From Saussurea involucrata (lineage: Eukaryota; Streptophyta; Magnoliopsida; Asterales; Asteraceae), in NCBI GenBank assembly GCA_033807775.1, contig CM066313.1:87111484-87175483 (forward strand): DNA of 64,000 nt, given 5' to 3'. The translations under genes were made by a program, and so were the position numbers. How positions within the stretch are numbered: the first letter of the stretch is position 1; every line of letters begins with the position of its first letter. The notes below the pieces were generated by a model. The model saw only the letters and a list, made by a program, of their open reading frames with translations. It searched no databases and was not told the DNA's origin. Shown in pieces: positions 9,585-19,670 of the stretch.

Positions 9585-11448
9585 TGTAACAACCCAAACT
9601 AGAAGCAAAACGTCAATTTCATAGATAATAATATCTGCCAAAACCTGGCCTACACCAAAATATTTAACAATATTCGTAAAAAGGGGTTTGCGGAATTAAC
9701 CCTAATTACAACTGAGAATGAGTCTAATAATCAAAAATGGAAGGCTTCTAGTCTCAAAGATGCAAGCTCCAGCTCACACCTTCCCCTTCCCTTTGACCGA
9801 GCTCCCTAACACCTGCTTACCTGAAAAGGTTTTAGTTTTGAAAAGCGAGGGTTAGACCATGTGGTATAGTGAGTTCCCTCCACACCGCGTCACACCAAAA
9901 TATTTCAGTTTATAAAATCAGTTATAAAACATTTGTATAAATCATGGTAATCACACAAAGTTGATATGCACACATTGACACATGCTACTGGCACGCGCTA
10001 AAGTCACATACACCGTGACAACGCATTCGGGCACACACCGCCCATGTCACACACACCGTGACAGAATAATCGGGCACACACCGCCCATGTCACACACACC
10101 GTGACAGAAATAATCGGGCACACGCCGCCCATGTCACACACACCATGACAGAATAATCGGGCACACACCGCCCATATCAAACAAAAGTCAGAGCACGGTC
10201 ACACACATTTTAATCACACATGTAAGCCACACATAAAGATCACACATTTAAACCTTGCCTTGAACTAAGAGCAGTTGAAAAGCACACTGTTAGACAATAA
10301 CCACACCGCACACAATTACTTGTCATCTTACAATAAAAGTAATTGAAAAGCACACCGTTTAAATAATAACCATGCCACACGCTCAAATATTTACTTGTAA
10401 TAAAAGCCGTTGGAAAACTCACAATTTAAATTATAATCATCAACCACACACTTTGTATAAAATTTAGGTTCAGAAAGACTCACCTGCGATGGCAAAGCAC
10501 GCACTCCTGTTCTAAACTTGAGTCACCCAAGCTTAGCACCTAAAAGATCAGATAAATCCTTAATCAGAAATAAAGATCCAGAACTTACCGGGTACACACA
10601 CTTTCCGGATACTCCAACTCCCCGAATACCCGAACAGTCCGGACACTAGGACTTCCCGGATACCCAAACCCACTCCTTTCCGGACACACTCCCGTTTCCG
10701 GACACACTCCCTTTTCCGGACACACTCCCTTTTCCGGACACACTCCCTTTTCCGGACACACTTCCTTTTCCGGACACACTCCCTTTTCCGGACACTACGC
10801 TTGTCCGGACGCTACACTTATCCGGACACACCACTTATCCGGCAACACTACCCGGACACCTTCACGGGGCATTCACCCGGACACATGCAACATATCCGGA
10901 CACCACCAAACGCTGGTGTCTGGAAAACGCTGCTGTTCGAACTTAGAATTTCTAAAACCGATTTAAACTCCGATTTAAGCCATTAGTTTGATTAGACAAC
11001 TATAAGGGTTCATCCACCAACCCCAAACACCCACTTAATCCATCTATAACCCCTTAAATCGGATTATAAATACCAAAACCCTCAAAACCCACTTTTAAGG
11101 AAATGTGGGTGAAAACTCATTGAATCACTACCTTTAGACTTGAGAATCCAGACCAAAAGGATAAAGGAACACTAGATTAACAATTACCAGAAATTAGAAT
11201 ATGTTACCTTACTGATTCTTCTCTTCCTTGATTTCTTTCCCCCAAGAACTCTTCTCCTCTTCCCTTTCTTTCTCTAGCCGCCAAACACCCCCAACACTTA
11301 GAATAATACTGATTTTTGATTGATGCCCTAGGGATTTGGTCTATTTTATACCTCCCACAAATTGCACATGGATCCCTCAACTAAACTTCCATTCTTCTCA
11401 CTTTAACCACCAAGTTTTCGAAACCTACTAAAAATTTGGGTTATTACA
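9585..11448 (-). repeat. 5' LTR of the gag-only element (1864 bp)
   Basis: Ends are TGTAACAACCC...GGGTTATTACA. Compared with its partner it has six rather than five 18-bp CGGACACACTCCC units (+18) and one rather than two 25-bp units (-25), which accounts exactly for the 7-bp length difference. Otherwise only scattered substitutions were seen. Confidence 0.92.
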
Positions 11449-11786
11449 CTATTCTATCCTTAGTAAGTGGTAATATTTAATGTTGATTATAGGTTAGGCT
11501 GTGGGAATCTGATCTAAATAGGGTAGAGATGACACCTGCTCATTTCCTTGATGATTTCCCATCAAGGGTAAGTAAAGAAACACAATTAACCACCACCATC
11601 ACCAAATGGTAGATGTTTTTTTTAACTCTTCATGGATTGGATTTTATGCAGGATGTGTTTGAAGCAGCTTGTGACTTTGCAAGAGAATACAACAGCTTAC
11701 TGTGGGATGACTCGAAAAAGATGCGACTTATTGTGAAAACCGAAATCTCTGCACACATGAAAGAATTTCTGAGCCATCAAAAATAG

Positions 11787-12237
11787 GTGCTGTTGCTGCA
11801 TCTGCATGGAGGAACTTTGTTTTCATAATAATTATTATCCCTTTCACTCTGTAAATCTCATCTTTCTTAAACATTGCATATTTATGTGATGAAGTCATTT
11901 TGATGTTTCAAATTTGACACCTACAGTTTCATTTTGGTGGTTGTTTGCATTGAAAACATGGATAGTATACTTTTGAGACCTATGCATCAATTGAACATGT
12001 GTAGAATCAAAGAAACATTGGTTGGTTTATAGTTATGCTGTTTTGTAATACTTGAACACATGTAGAATCAAAGACTTGTACTTTTAAACCAATGAATTTT
12101 ATTAAATGGATTTGTTCTATCGTTTGGTCTTACCGATCTTCTTAAGTTTAATGTTCCTTTGCTTTGATAATTCATTTGGGATATACCGATCAACATAGTG
12201 TCGGGCCTAAGACATGGTTCCAATAAAATTTTATTAT
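11787..12237 (+). other. TFB2 3' untranslated region and flank
   Basis: AT-rich sequence after the TFB2 stop, without ORFs. It runs up to the Helitron terminal hairpin at 12238, so the captured piece includes 3' UTR-like sequence. Confidence 0.5.
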
Positions 12238-12266
12238 CCCGCCGCATCGCGCGGGTATGTTACTAG
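12238..12266 (+). mobile_element. Helitron 3' terminus (hairpin plus CTAG) closing the ABCB/TFB2 chimera
   Basis: CCCGC...GCGGG (12238-12255) can fold into a GC-rich hairpin. It is followed 7 bases later by CTAG (12263-12266) and then T, the standard Helitron 3' end inserted between A and T. The flank from 12267 (TTTGTTAAAAAT) matches 22865 onward, where the same sequence is preceded by GAGATTTA without this element, giving a paralogous empty site. The 5' end must be left of the window or hidden by the Copia insertion. Confidence 0.75.
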
Positions 12267-12526
12267 TTTGTTAAAAATACATAGGTACTTAATCATTCAA
12301 AATCATTTAGTTGTTGGATTTTTTTAGACTTTTCTCAATTTTTTTATCACATTAACCTGTTTTAGATGTTACAATGATTTATTTAACCGGTTTTAAAAAG
12401 TTTAAGGGTTTTTTTATTAAAAAAGTTTAAGAACTTAATCATTCAAAATTTGATAGTTTGTTGGGTTTTTCCATATTTTTCTCTAAAAACTCAAGATCCT
12501 TAATTGTTATCCTTAATCATTCATTA

Positions 12527-12924
12527 TCTATACTATATTATAAAGCATTTAAGAAAAACTCTTAAAAACAACCACTAAAACTTCATGTACCGCTATTTAA
12601 TGCGAATGACTTAAAATCTCTTAAGAACAACTAATGAAGCTTTATGTACCGCTTTTAATGCTAATTACTTGATTAATACTTATCTCTAACAATCTTTAAA
12701 TCTTTAAATCGTGGACTCTTATTAATTAATCCTTATCTCTAACCACTTTCAATTCCTCAAATTATGAACTCCTGAAAAAACGTCATTCTTTAAACAAATT
12801 TATAAAAAAACATGACCGTGTTCTCAAAATCACACAAAATCGTTTTACAAAATCAACAACGAAAAAAAAACTAGAACATTAAAATCGAGATATATCGCGT
12901 TGCATTGCGCGAGTAGACTTCTAG
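12527..12924 (+). mobile_element. Non-autonomous Helitron (398 bp)
   Basis: It starts TCTATACTATATTATAAAG and ends with a GC hairpin (about CGCGTTGCATTGCGCG, 12897-12912) followed by CTAG. The flanks are ...CATTCATTA and TTTCTTCAATG. Copy B reads CATTCATTATTTCTTCAATG at about 23120-23140 with no insert, a precise empty site and an A|T target. No coding capacity. Confidence 0.93.
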
Positions 12925-13293
12925 TTTCTTCAATGACTCTTTTAAATAGTAAATCTCAGGTTTCACATATTTTTACATTAATTTTCACTTTTTACTTCCA
13001 CGAACTAAAAGTGGTTTAATATGTAAAATCAGTACAAATTTAAAATTTTGAAATTTTGTTATATTAATCGAGAGAAAAAAATATTTGCTACACTAAATAG
13101 TAAATAAAACTAAACTCTGTTTACCATCGTTATTTTGCTTCTAGGCTTGTACAATAAAAGTTTGTGTCAATCTTCAAAGGGGTTCGTTCAGGTAGATCAT
13201 GTGCAACTCTAGTAAAAATAAAAAGTTAGAGAGGAGACAAAGATATTGTTATATTTATTTAATATTATGTTCCACAATAAAATACCATAATAT

Positions 13294-13722
13294 TTAATTC
13301 CAAGATATTACAAAATGCCAATCCGGATTAGGATATGGTACATTATCTTTAGATACATAAAATCCTTCTGGTGTTATTAACCAGTAACAATGAATGGTAC
13401 CAAGTTTTACACGTTCGCAGATTTTATAGCTGTACGCACTGTGTTGATGAAACACTTCGAATTTTTGATGTTTTGAACTCCACGTAAAATCACCAGTGTA
13501 TTGCGCATTTGGACAAAAGTACCAATCGTAAACTTGGCCAAAAGAAAGGGTAACGTCGTTTCCTGTGTTCGTATCCGTGATGCTAACATGGAGCTCATCG
13601 GGCAAGTCACTCGTAATGAACATATGCCATTGAGGAAAAAGAAAGCAGGGAGAATCGGTTTGATTGGCAATTGAAATTGTTGGGATGAAGAAAAGAAAAA
13701 GAATGATAGTAATATTAGACAT
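13294..13722 (-). CDS. S-protein homolog (plant self-incompatibility S1 family), copy A
   Basis: This encodes a secreted protein of 142 residues. The start MSNITIILFLFF at 13722 begins a hydrophobic signal peptide (about residues 1-20), and upstream in-frame Met codons run into an AT microsatellite. The mature part shows the S1 (PF05938) pattern: HMFITSDLPDELHVSITD, a central YDWYFCPN motif, FTWSSKHQKFEVFH and IHCYWLITPEGFYVS. Family members are small cysteine-containing secreted proteins; the founding poppy member is a pistil self-incompatibility determinant, while most homologs have no known role. It is a single-exon gene, as usual. The upstream region is an (AT)n tract followed by a MITE. 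Its paralog at 23448 differs at only eight residues. I see no disabling change, but expression is unknown. Confidence 0.88.
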   Translation of the reverse strand: MSNITIILFLFFIPTISIANQTDSPCFLFPQWHMFITSDLPDELHVSITDTNTGNDVTLSFGQVYDWYFCPNAQYTGDFTWSSKHQKFEVFHQHSAYSYKICERVKLGTIHCYWLITPEGFYVSKDNVPYPNPDWHFVISWN

Positions 13723-13759
13723 TGTAATATTATTGTTTCTTGAAAACAATATTTGAGAG

Positions 13760-13763
<4 letters not shown>

Positions 13764-13799
<36 letters not shown>
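13764..13799. repeat. (AT)n microsatellite upstream of S-protein homolog A
   Basis: A nearly pure TA/AT run directly upstream of the gene; the corresponding tract in copy B is at about 23918-23960. Confidence 0.9.
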
Positions 13800-13803
<4 letters not shown>

Positions 13804-14025
13804 CATTATCCATTGCAAACCAGTTAGTTTATGCAAACTTTGCAAACCACTATATTAGGAAACATATATATGTATGGTAATTATTATGATTCATTAATAA
13901 TGATTGTGATATATATGGAAGATGATAACGTTCATTAAAATCAGATATTGATTAGAGTTGATGAACGGCTAAGATTGGTTTGCACAGTTTGCACAAACTA
14001 ACTGGTTTGCAACAGATAATTCGCC
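13800..14025. mobile_element. MITE with long terminal inverted repeats, promoter side of S-protein homolog A
   Basis: Left end GGGTCATTATCCATTGCAAA and right end inverted TAGGCGAATTATCTGTTGCA extend into shared CCAGTTAGTTT, then GCAAACT(T)TGCAAACCA-like repeats (about 50 bp each side). It sits in a TA tract, so the TSD cannot be resolved. Copy B goes directly from the TA tract to GGTGGGTGCTTATCC at the same place and lacks it. Confidence 0.75.
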
Positions 14026-14257
14026 TATATATATAGATATATATATGGTGGGTGCTTATCCTTTTATTAAGGTTTTAAATAGTATGATTGTGACGTGACG
14101 GTTAGGTCAAGCCTCAAATCTTAAGATGTACGATGTTTACTTTACATATATTTTTTACATTATAACAATAAACCCATATCTTTTTCCACCATTACAATAA
14201 AATGATAAAATTAAATTGTTATATATCGTTATGTATATATATACATATATTTGTGTA

Positions 14258-14261
<4 letters not shown>

Positions 14262-14310
<49 letters not shown>
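14262..14310. repeat. (AT)n microsatellite
   Basis: About 49 bp of alternating AT within a block (about 14160-14567) that copy B lacks. Confidence 0.9.
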
Positions 14311-14314
<4 letters not shown>

Positions 14315-14394
14315 ATGTCTATAGTTATATATGTATATATTTGTGTGTGTATAAAAATATTGTTTTACTTTTTTTATAGTAGAAAGACAAAATT

Positions 14395-14567
14395 TAGAAA
14401 AAAATGACTAAAATGGTCCTTAACTTAACGAAGATAACGAAAATGTTAGTCGAGGGACCATGGCCAAGAAAAACTGAATACCACAAGGACCAAATCCACA
14501 ATAAACATAGTATAGGGACTTTAGTCACAAAAACCATCAAAGCACAGGGACCAAATCCACAATTCAC
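14395..14567. mobile_element. Degenerate MITE-like sequence with GGTCC/GGACC motifs
   Basis: Contains AAAATGGTCCTTAACTTAAC, ACAAGGACCAAATCCACAAT and AGGGACCAAATCCACAATTC, motifs shared with the better MITE copies at 15545, 34681 and 34957. Ends are unclear. Absent from copy B. Confidence 0.45.
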
Positions 14568-15177
14568 TCTATTTATAAATTATAGAATTATATAAAATTT
14601 ATATTTATGTATGTTCAGTATACATATTTATTCTTTTATATATTTACAAATTATATTTTATTTATATTTTTTATGAATTTTATTGTATTTATGTTTTATA
14701 TATTTATGTATTCGAATCCTCCATATACATAATGTGTATATTGTTCTTAGGATAAATTTTATGATGAAATTTATAATCTATATGTTAAAGTTTTAATATT
14801 TATTTATAAATAGTTTAAGATTTATATAGTTTTGTGTTTTCGATATAGATTAGGTTTTGAACAATACAATTTTGTATAATGATTTGATAAATACCAAAAT
14901 GGAAAACTAACAAATATAATACAATATAATTTAATTTACATAAAATATAAAATATAATATAAATATATTAGATATTTTATATAAAAAATAAAGTATAACT
15001 TTATAAAATACAAATATAACATAATCTATAAATATATAAAATATATTATAATTTATATACAATACATAAAATATAATTATATCATAATATAATTTGTATA
15101 TAAAATAAAGTATAACATTATAAAATATAAATGTGTAGATATATAAGAATATTGTCTTAAAAAAAGAATATTATAAT

Positions 15178-15425
15178 AGAGGTGAGTTCATACGAGATTA
15201 CTAACTATTTAAAAAAACAAGAAAACAACGTTAATGTACAAAATCATATATGAATCACTTACAAAATCAAATATGATTCATACGACTTTGGCTCGCGAGT
15301 GAAGTTGAGGCCAAAGTCGTCCGCGTCCAATTTTTGCAGTTAGTGTAAAATCATATGTGATTTTGCACATGTTTTGTTGTTTTATTGTTTTTTAGATGGT
15401 TAGCGTTTTCGTTGAACATTTCTCT
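15178..15425. mobile_element. MITE, AGAG...CTCT ends (copy A)
   Basis: Degenerate terminal inverted repeats of about 80 bp run from AGAGGTGAGTTCATACGAG to the matching inverted right end. The flanks ATTATAAT on both sides (15170-15177 and 15426-15433) look like an 8-bp target duplication, though in AT-rich DNA. An inner palindrome GACTTTGGC...GCCAAAGTC lies near 15287-15322. Present in both duplicate copies, so it predates the duplication. Confidence 0.7.
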
Positions 15426-15544
15426 ATTATAATATGTATATAAATAATATAAAGTATATAAAATATGCATACATAAAATGTTTAAATACATAAAATGTTC
15501 AAATTATTTATAATAATACAGAATATTATTATAATATAATATAT

Positions 15545-15776
15545 AGAATAAATTACAAATTTGGTCCCTATGGTTTGAAAATACGTAAAATTAAGAGAAA
15601 AGACTAAAAAGGCCGATTTGCTCTCATGGTTAATAGACAAATTGGATGGTCGTTAGCCTCAGAGACCAAATCCAAAACAAAATGCATAGGTGAATGGTTT
15701 TTTGTAATAAATGAAGAGACATGATCAGTTACGTAACAACTAACAAACCATAGGTACGAAATCCGTAATTTACTCT
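15545..15776. mobile_element. MITE, AGAATAAATTAC...GTAATTTACTCT (copy A)
   Basis: Short inverted ends AGARTAAATTAC, with TTTGGTCCCTATGGTTTG near the left end. The same element in copy B is at 34681-34911. Confidence 0.65.
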
Positions 15777-16535
15777 TTTAATTATTATATTGCGTAATGT
15801 TAGAATTGGGTTATTTTGTTAACATATTATTTTGGTGATTTGTAAACTTGTCAACTGATTTATCAAATATTTTTATCAAATGTAATTAGTATATCAATTA
15901 ACTTATTAACTAACAATTAACTTATCAGCTAGTTTGTCAAATATAACTTAAATTGAATAGTGACACTCCTAATTAATAAAGGATTTGGAAATTAAAATTA
16001 TTATAATTTTTAATGAAATAAATGACTAGTTTAGTATTCTAAGGACCTCTTATTTGTTATTGGCATGTATTTTTGTTCATACAACAATTTATGTTTTAGA
16101 AAGCGACATATTTGATGTATGTGGTTTATATGTATATAAACAACCACATACCAATAACAAATAAAATATAATTTGTTACCAAACAAACATGTACATAAGT
16201 ATATATAGATTAGTATACACACAATGGTGGATCCATGATTTTTGTATATTGGGGGAAATTTTAAGGTATGTTAAAGGTCCGTAAAATCGTTCAATGTGTT
16301 TTTAGCATAATTCTACGGTTTCGGGAGATTTTGAAGTTTTTCAGTTGATTTTGAAGAATTTTTAGTTTTTGTCAATTTCGAACAACTTTTTCGATTTTTT
16401 GGTTGATTTCAAAAGTTTCGTTTGCTGGTTGAATTTGAGGTACTCTCTTTGGTTTTTTGGTTGGTGGAAGGACATGCAGAAAATCACTAGGGAACAGAGA
16501 TAGAACGTTAATTTTTGTTTTGCTTTTAAGCTAGA
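15777..16535. other. AT-rich non-coding sequence
   Basis: The rest of copy A to about 16145, then unrelated AT-rich DNA. 16240-16440 resembles 52340-52510 weakly (AAAATCG...TTTTTGGTTG). No gene seen. Confidence 0.5.
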
Positions 16536-16564
16536 CTAGTATGAGAACCGCGCGTTGCGTGGTA
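16536..16564 (-). mobile_element. Orphan Helitron-like 3' terminus
   Basis: Minus strand: CCACGCAACGCGCGG can form a hairpin, followed by TTCTCATACTAG and T. No 5' TC end was found to the right, so the element is truncated or too diverged. Confidence 0.45.
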
Positions 16565-16702
16565 GTGTAAAATTTTAATGTAGATATAAATAAATTTTTA
16601 GTGTTAAATACAATAATTAATATATCATATTTAAATGATTGATTTGTAAAAAGTAACAAAACATAATTAGCGGAAAATGAATATATAAAATGAGCAATAC
16701 TA

Positions 16703-17097
16703 AGTTTTACAAAAAGAGGGTAATCCAAAATAAGACAACTCAATGAGTTGATAAAGAGGCATCACACTCTCATTTTTATAAACTTCTATTGATTCCAATG
16801 TTTCAACTTCTCATCAATGTGGGATCACTCCAACTCAACGAAATTTCACCTTTTAAGAGATACTCAATTCTAATTGTGTCCCCTCAATACCCTTTGTTCT
16901 TCCTTTTATATATATTAAATTAAGAATTAAGATTTTGACTGATGCTTTGATTTATTTGTTTTTATTGATCTTTTTATATAATAAGATTCAGGTTTTACAA
17001 AAAGAGTGTCATCCAAAATTAGACAACCCAATGAGATGATAAAGAGACATCACATCCTCATTTTTCTACATTTTTCTTGATTCTAATGTTTCAACCC
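16703..17097. repeat. Direct repeat pair, ~105-bp units
   Basis: Unit 1 (16703-16807) and unit 2 (16994-17097) share TTTTACAAAAAGAG, ATGA..GATAAAGAG.CATCACA and ATTC.AATGTTTCAAC, at 291-bp spacing. On the minus strand unit 1 is preceded by GTGATCCCACATTGA, a motif seen at many plant element ends. Identity unknown. Confidence 0.6.
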
Positions 17098-17331
17098 GTT
17101 TAGATTTGGGTCTTTTTCGAGAAGTTGAGGGGGAGAAGTGTACGTTTGGCAAAGCTTAGGTGGAGAAACTGTAAATTTTAAACCTGAGGGTCCAAATTGT
17201 AATTATTTGAAACTCATGTTTTTTTTAAGTTTTTCAAACTTTAGAGGTAAATTTTGCCTTTTTCCCAAAGTTGAGTAAAGTTGAAACCGGGAGAGTTAAG
17301 GAAACTGGTATCAGGCTCACTCCCGGTATTG

Positions 17332-17335
<4 letters not shown>

Positions 17336-17377
<42 letters not shown>
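17336..17377. repeat. (AT)n microsatellite
   Basis: Forty-two bases of alternating TA. Confidence 0.9.
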
Positions 17378-17379
<2 letters not shown>

Positions 17380-17765
17380 GATTTTCTTTCAAACGTCTCA
17401 CAACTTCAAAAATTCGCGCCAAACCTCTCCTAAACCAACTTTTTGCTCTCAACTTGTGATTTTTGCATCATTCGATCTCCGGTTCGCACTCAAATCTTCA
17501 GGTATGTATTCCAATCTAAGTTTAATCGAGTTAATTGCTTACAATCGACCCATACATAATTGAAGATCGATCGATTTGATCGAGATTGACTAATCGGCGC
17601 CGACTAGGGTTCCGACCCTGTCGAATCGCGGAATAGATGGTCCAAATCAAGTGTTTTGTTCAAATACGCATCCTAATCGTCAGTTACCATCGATTTCGAT
17701 CTTCGATGTCGACTTGAGATGGTTCGATTTTAAGTTTTTGTATCGATCGCGACCCTATATCGGGT
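17378..17765 (+). other. Possible gene 5' leader and first intron remnant
   Basis: C/T-rich sequence resembling a plant 5' UTR ends in CTTCAG|GTATGT at 17501/17502 and is followed by intron-like DNA rich in CGATC. Then it meets a Copia gag fragment on the other strand. No coding exon follows. Confidence 0.3.
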
Positions 17766-18266
17766 TCTTCAAAGTCGCTTCTTAAAGCCATGAGAAACTG
17801 CACCAATCTTTGTTCTTCCCTACGGGCAATGTAGGGTCCAAATGCACGCAATTCAGCGGATTCACTAAGAGCTAACTGGTCTCACAAATCTGTCATTGTT
17901 GAGTAAAAATCCTGAATACTCATGTCTCTCTGTTCAAGTGCTCGGATATCAGCTTCTAACTGATACTGTTTTGCAAAATTAGACTGTGTATACAGTCTCT
18001 CAAGATGGTCCCTTACTTCCTTGCATGTTTCATATTTTTCCAACTGAACACCAATTGAAGGTTCAACATAATTTATTATCCAAGTGATAATTTTCGAATT
18101 CTCAACTTCCCTGATCTTTTGCTTCTTTTGGTTTCACAATGGTGCCAGAAACATAACCCCACATTTTCTTTCCCTTCAGAAAGTTTTTCAAGACATAACT
18201 CCAATAGGAGTAATTTTTCCCATCTAAACGAATACTAATGGCTTGGAGAGAATCGTTTCCAGCCAT
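17766..18266 (-). pseudogene. Truncated Copia gag
   Basis: ATG at 18264-18266 starts MAGNDSLQAISIRLDGKNY, then SYWSYVLKNFLKGKKMWGYV, typical of the Copia gag N-terminus; further down come VRDHLERLYTQSNFAKQYQL and IRALEQRDMSIQDFYSTM. A frame break lies near 18120 and an in-frame stop near 17880, and the sequence ends abruptly near 17766. No pol follows. Confidence 0.75.
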
Positions 18267-18464
18267 TGCAAACTAGAAATAGTAAGCACAAATCGAAAGA
18301 AACACAGAGATTATAAAGATACCGTATACCAAAGACGATTCTCGAGCAGAAGACAGCGTATGTCGAACAGAGGAAGGCGATTATCGAACCAGAAGAAAAC
18401 CGAACCAGAAGACGAACGCCAAAAATGCTGGATGCTTATTGATGAAAGAAACGAGATTAACCAA

Positions 18465-18687
18465 GCTCTGATACCATGATAACTTTGAGAGATCAAAGAG
18501 AGAAATACAAGAAATGGTTCTAGGTTTTCATAGAAAGAATGTTGGATGCTTATTGATGAAAGAATACAAGAACAAAACATGAAGGAAGCTAATAATCCTA
18601 AAATATATACCAAGCTAAACTATACAAAAGGCCTAAACTAAACTAAAGGGCAAGGCCCAGCCCATAAGGCCTCTATATTATCTAACA
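18465..18687 (-). repeat. Short 5' LTR (211 bp) and PBS of truncated Copia
   Basis: PBS TGGTATCAGAGC (minus) is at 18465-18476. The LTR 18477-18687 runs TGTTAGATAATATAG to CAAAGTTATCA on the minus strand. It belongs with the gag fragment at 17766-18266; 18267-18464 is the leader. The 3' half of the element is gone. Confidence 0.75.
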
Positions 18688-19104
18688 GAAATAACTTTAG
18701 AACTTCAAACTAGATATGTATACTTCCTATCATTATCTTAATTAAGCACTATTGCCACTTGATTTGAGCACTGGAACTAGCATACATGCAGAGGCTACTC
18801 CTACTAAAGTGATTCACATCTAAAAGCAACTTGATTAAAGTGCACAAGGCTAGTTGCTGGTAAATACAGCTTTACATTCACAGTTACCTTTTCTATTCAA
18901 TTAACATCCCAATTATATTATGAAACAGAGGCGTGCAACAATCTTTAATAATATTCAAATAAGTGATTGCAAAGTTGGCTTTGATTCAAATTACAAAGAC
19001 GATACCGAGAAGTTGGTATGTATTTGATGGGCATCCAGAGACCAATTTACATAAAAACCGAATAAGATAAAACATAAAAAATCTTCAAAACTCAAAATTA
19101 GAAA
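18688..19104. repeat. U1 3'-flank duplication block
   Basis: The stretch at 18746-18830 (TTAAGCACTATTGCCACTTG...GAGGCTACTCCTACTAA) recurs at 57002-57085, and 18935-19100 recurs at 54205-54425. These show that the snRNA modules spread with long 3' flanks. Confidence 0.7.
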
Positions 19105-19261
19105 GGGGTCGCGCGAACGCAGGCCCCGCTGTCACAAATTATGACCTAGGCTCGACCACTTGGGCCGACCTTAGGCAGGCACCCCTCTTATGTGCAATGG
19201 AGGTCACCAACCTAGACCATGAGCCTTTTTGATCTCTCATTGATCTCGTGCAGGTAAGTAT
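19105..19261 (-). ncRNA. U1: U1 snRNA-like copy a (probable pseudogene)
   Basis: On the minus strand the 5' end is ATACTTACCTG, the splice-donor pairing sequence, followed by conserved U1 blocks (GGTGACCTCCATTGCA, GGGTGCCTGCCTAAGGTCGG, AATTTGTGACAG, GCCTGCGTTCGCGCG). Substitutions occur in stem I (CTGCACGAGATCAATGAGAG) and near stem III. The position of the USE reads ATATCACATTG (19330 area), which is degenerate. U5 copy a lies upstream on the same strand, itself broken. Probably inactive. Confidence 0.8.
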
Positions 19262-19670
19262 GCTCTAAGTTGTTCAACGATCTTAAATAGATTTAGACAT
19301 AGGCTACATCTTCAGTTTTATTATCAATGTGATATATACCCACTACCTAACTTGTATTTTGCATGGCTTTGGAGAGTGGTGTTTGCTGGCTCTGCATCCA
19401 GATATCCATTTTTCTCATCATATCATAAATACTTCCAAGATACCAACTCAAAATAATTAAAACATCATACCCCAAGCAAACAAACGAGTTGATCGATCTC
19501 TGCTTCAAACCCATAAACGATCTTATAAAATTCAAACTTTGAAGTCATGTTATGCAGCTCAAATTACTAACCAATCATTAATCATAAGTGTCGCTACTCA
19601 ATTCGATAATACCTTTACTTGAGAGCATCTCAACTATGCATTTTTCTTTTAAACTTAAAACTACAAATGG

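Larger units (their letters stand above)
5521..11448 (-). mobile_element. Non-autonomous Gypsy-type LTR retrotransposon (gag only), 5.9 kb
   Basis: The element is complete, with 5-bp target duplication CTATT at 5516-5520 and 11449-11453. The right (5') LTR is 9585-11448 and the left (3') LTR 5521-7391. The PBS is at 9571-9582. A purine tract (AAGGGGGGAGTGT on the minus strand, about 7392-7405) abuts the 3' LTR. The internal region is only 2.2 kb, has a gag ORF and no protease, RT, RNase H or integrase, so movement would need proteins from a relative. It lies in an intron of the TFB2 fragment. Confidence 0.92.
5235..11786 (+). pseudogene. TFB2: TFIIH subunit TFB2 (p52/GTF2H4) C-terminal exons, split by a retrotransposon
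   Basis: Three exons are visible. 5235-5315 encodes IISFLQQNAHPRVAER...ENVTDQ, 11493-11567 encodes VRLWESDLNRVEMTPAHF...FPSR, and 11652-11786 encodes DVFEAACDFAREYNSLLWDD...FLSHQK then TAG. All splice ends are GT/AG and the phases agree (81, 75 and 135 nt, all phase 0). Together they match the C-terminal part of plant and human p52, the TFIIH subunit that recruits and stimulates the XPB helicase in transcription and nucleotide excision repair. The N-terminal three quarters is missing; the preceding exons belong to an ABC transporter. A 5.9-kb LTR element occupies the first intron. Reading frames of the remaining exons are clean, so capture was probably recent, but the fragment cannot make a TFIIH subunit. 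Confidence 0.85.
12267..16145. repeat. Segmental duplication, copy A
   Basis: From TTTGTTAAAAAT at 12267 to the TGTATGTGGTTTATATGTATA block near 16130, this sequence is collinear with copy B (about 22865-44409) once insertions are removed. It holds an S-protein-homolog gene, a MITE at 15178 and another at 15545. Copy A alone has the Helitron 12527-12924, the MITE 13800-14025 and roughly 410 bp near 14160-14567. Confidence 0.85.

Noticed and set aside
10585..10834. Repeated-peptide frames (CPEKGV / SGKGSV) that might look like a structural protein
   Set aside because: They are translations of 18-bp tandem units in an LTR. The 26144-26467 frames are the same kind of artefact from 16-bp units.
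13294..13845. Longer start of the S-protein homolog (MQSLHKLTGL...)
   Set aside because: It reads through the MITE and the AT tract (YIYIYI). The conserved signal peptide starts at 13722.
16808..16825. USE-like ATCCCACATTG (minus) with TATAAA about 30 bp away
   Set aside because: No snRNA body follows. The motif is common at plant element starts and in the repeated 105-bp block here.
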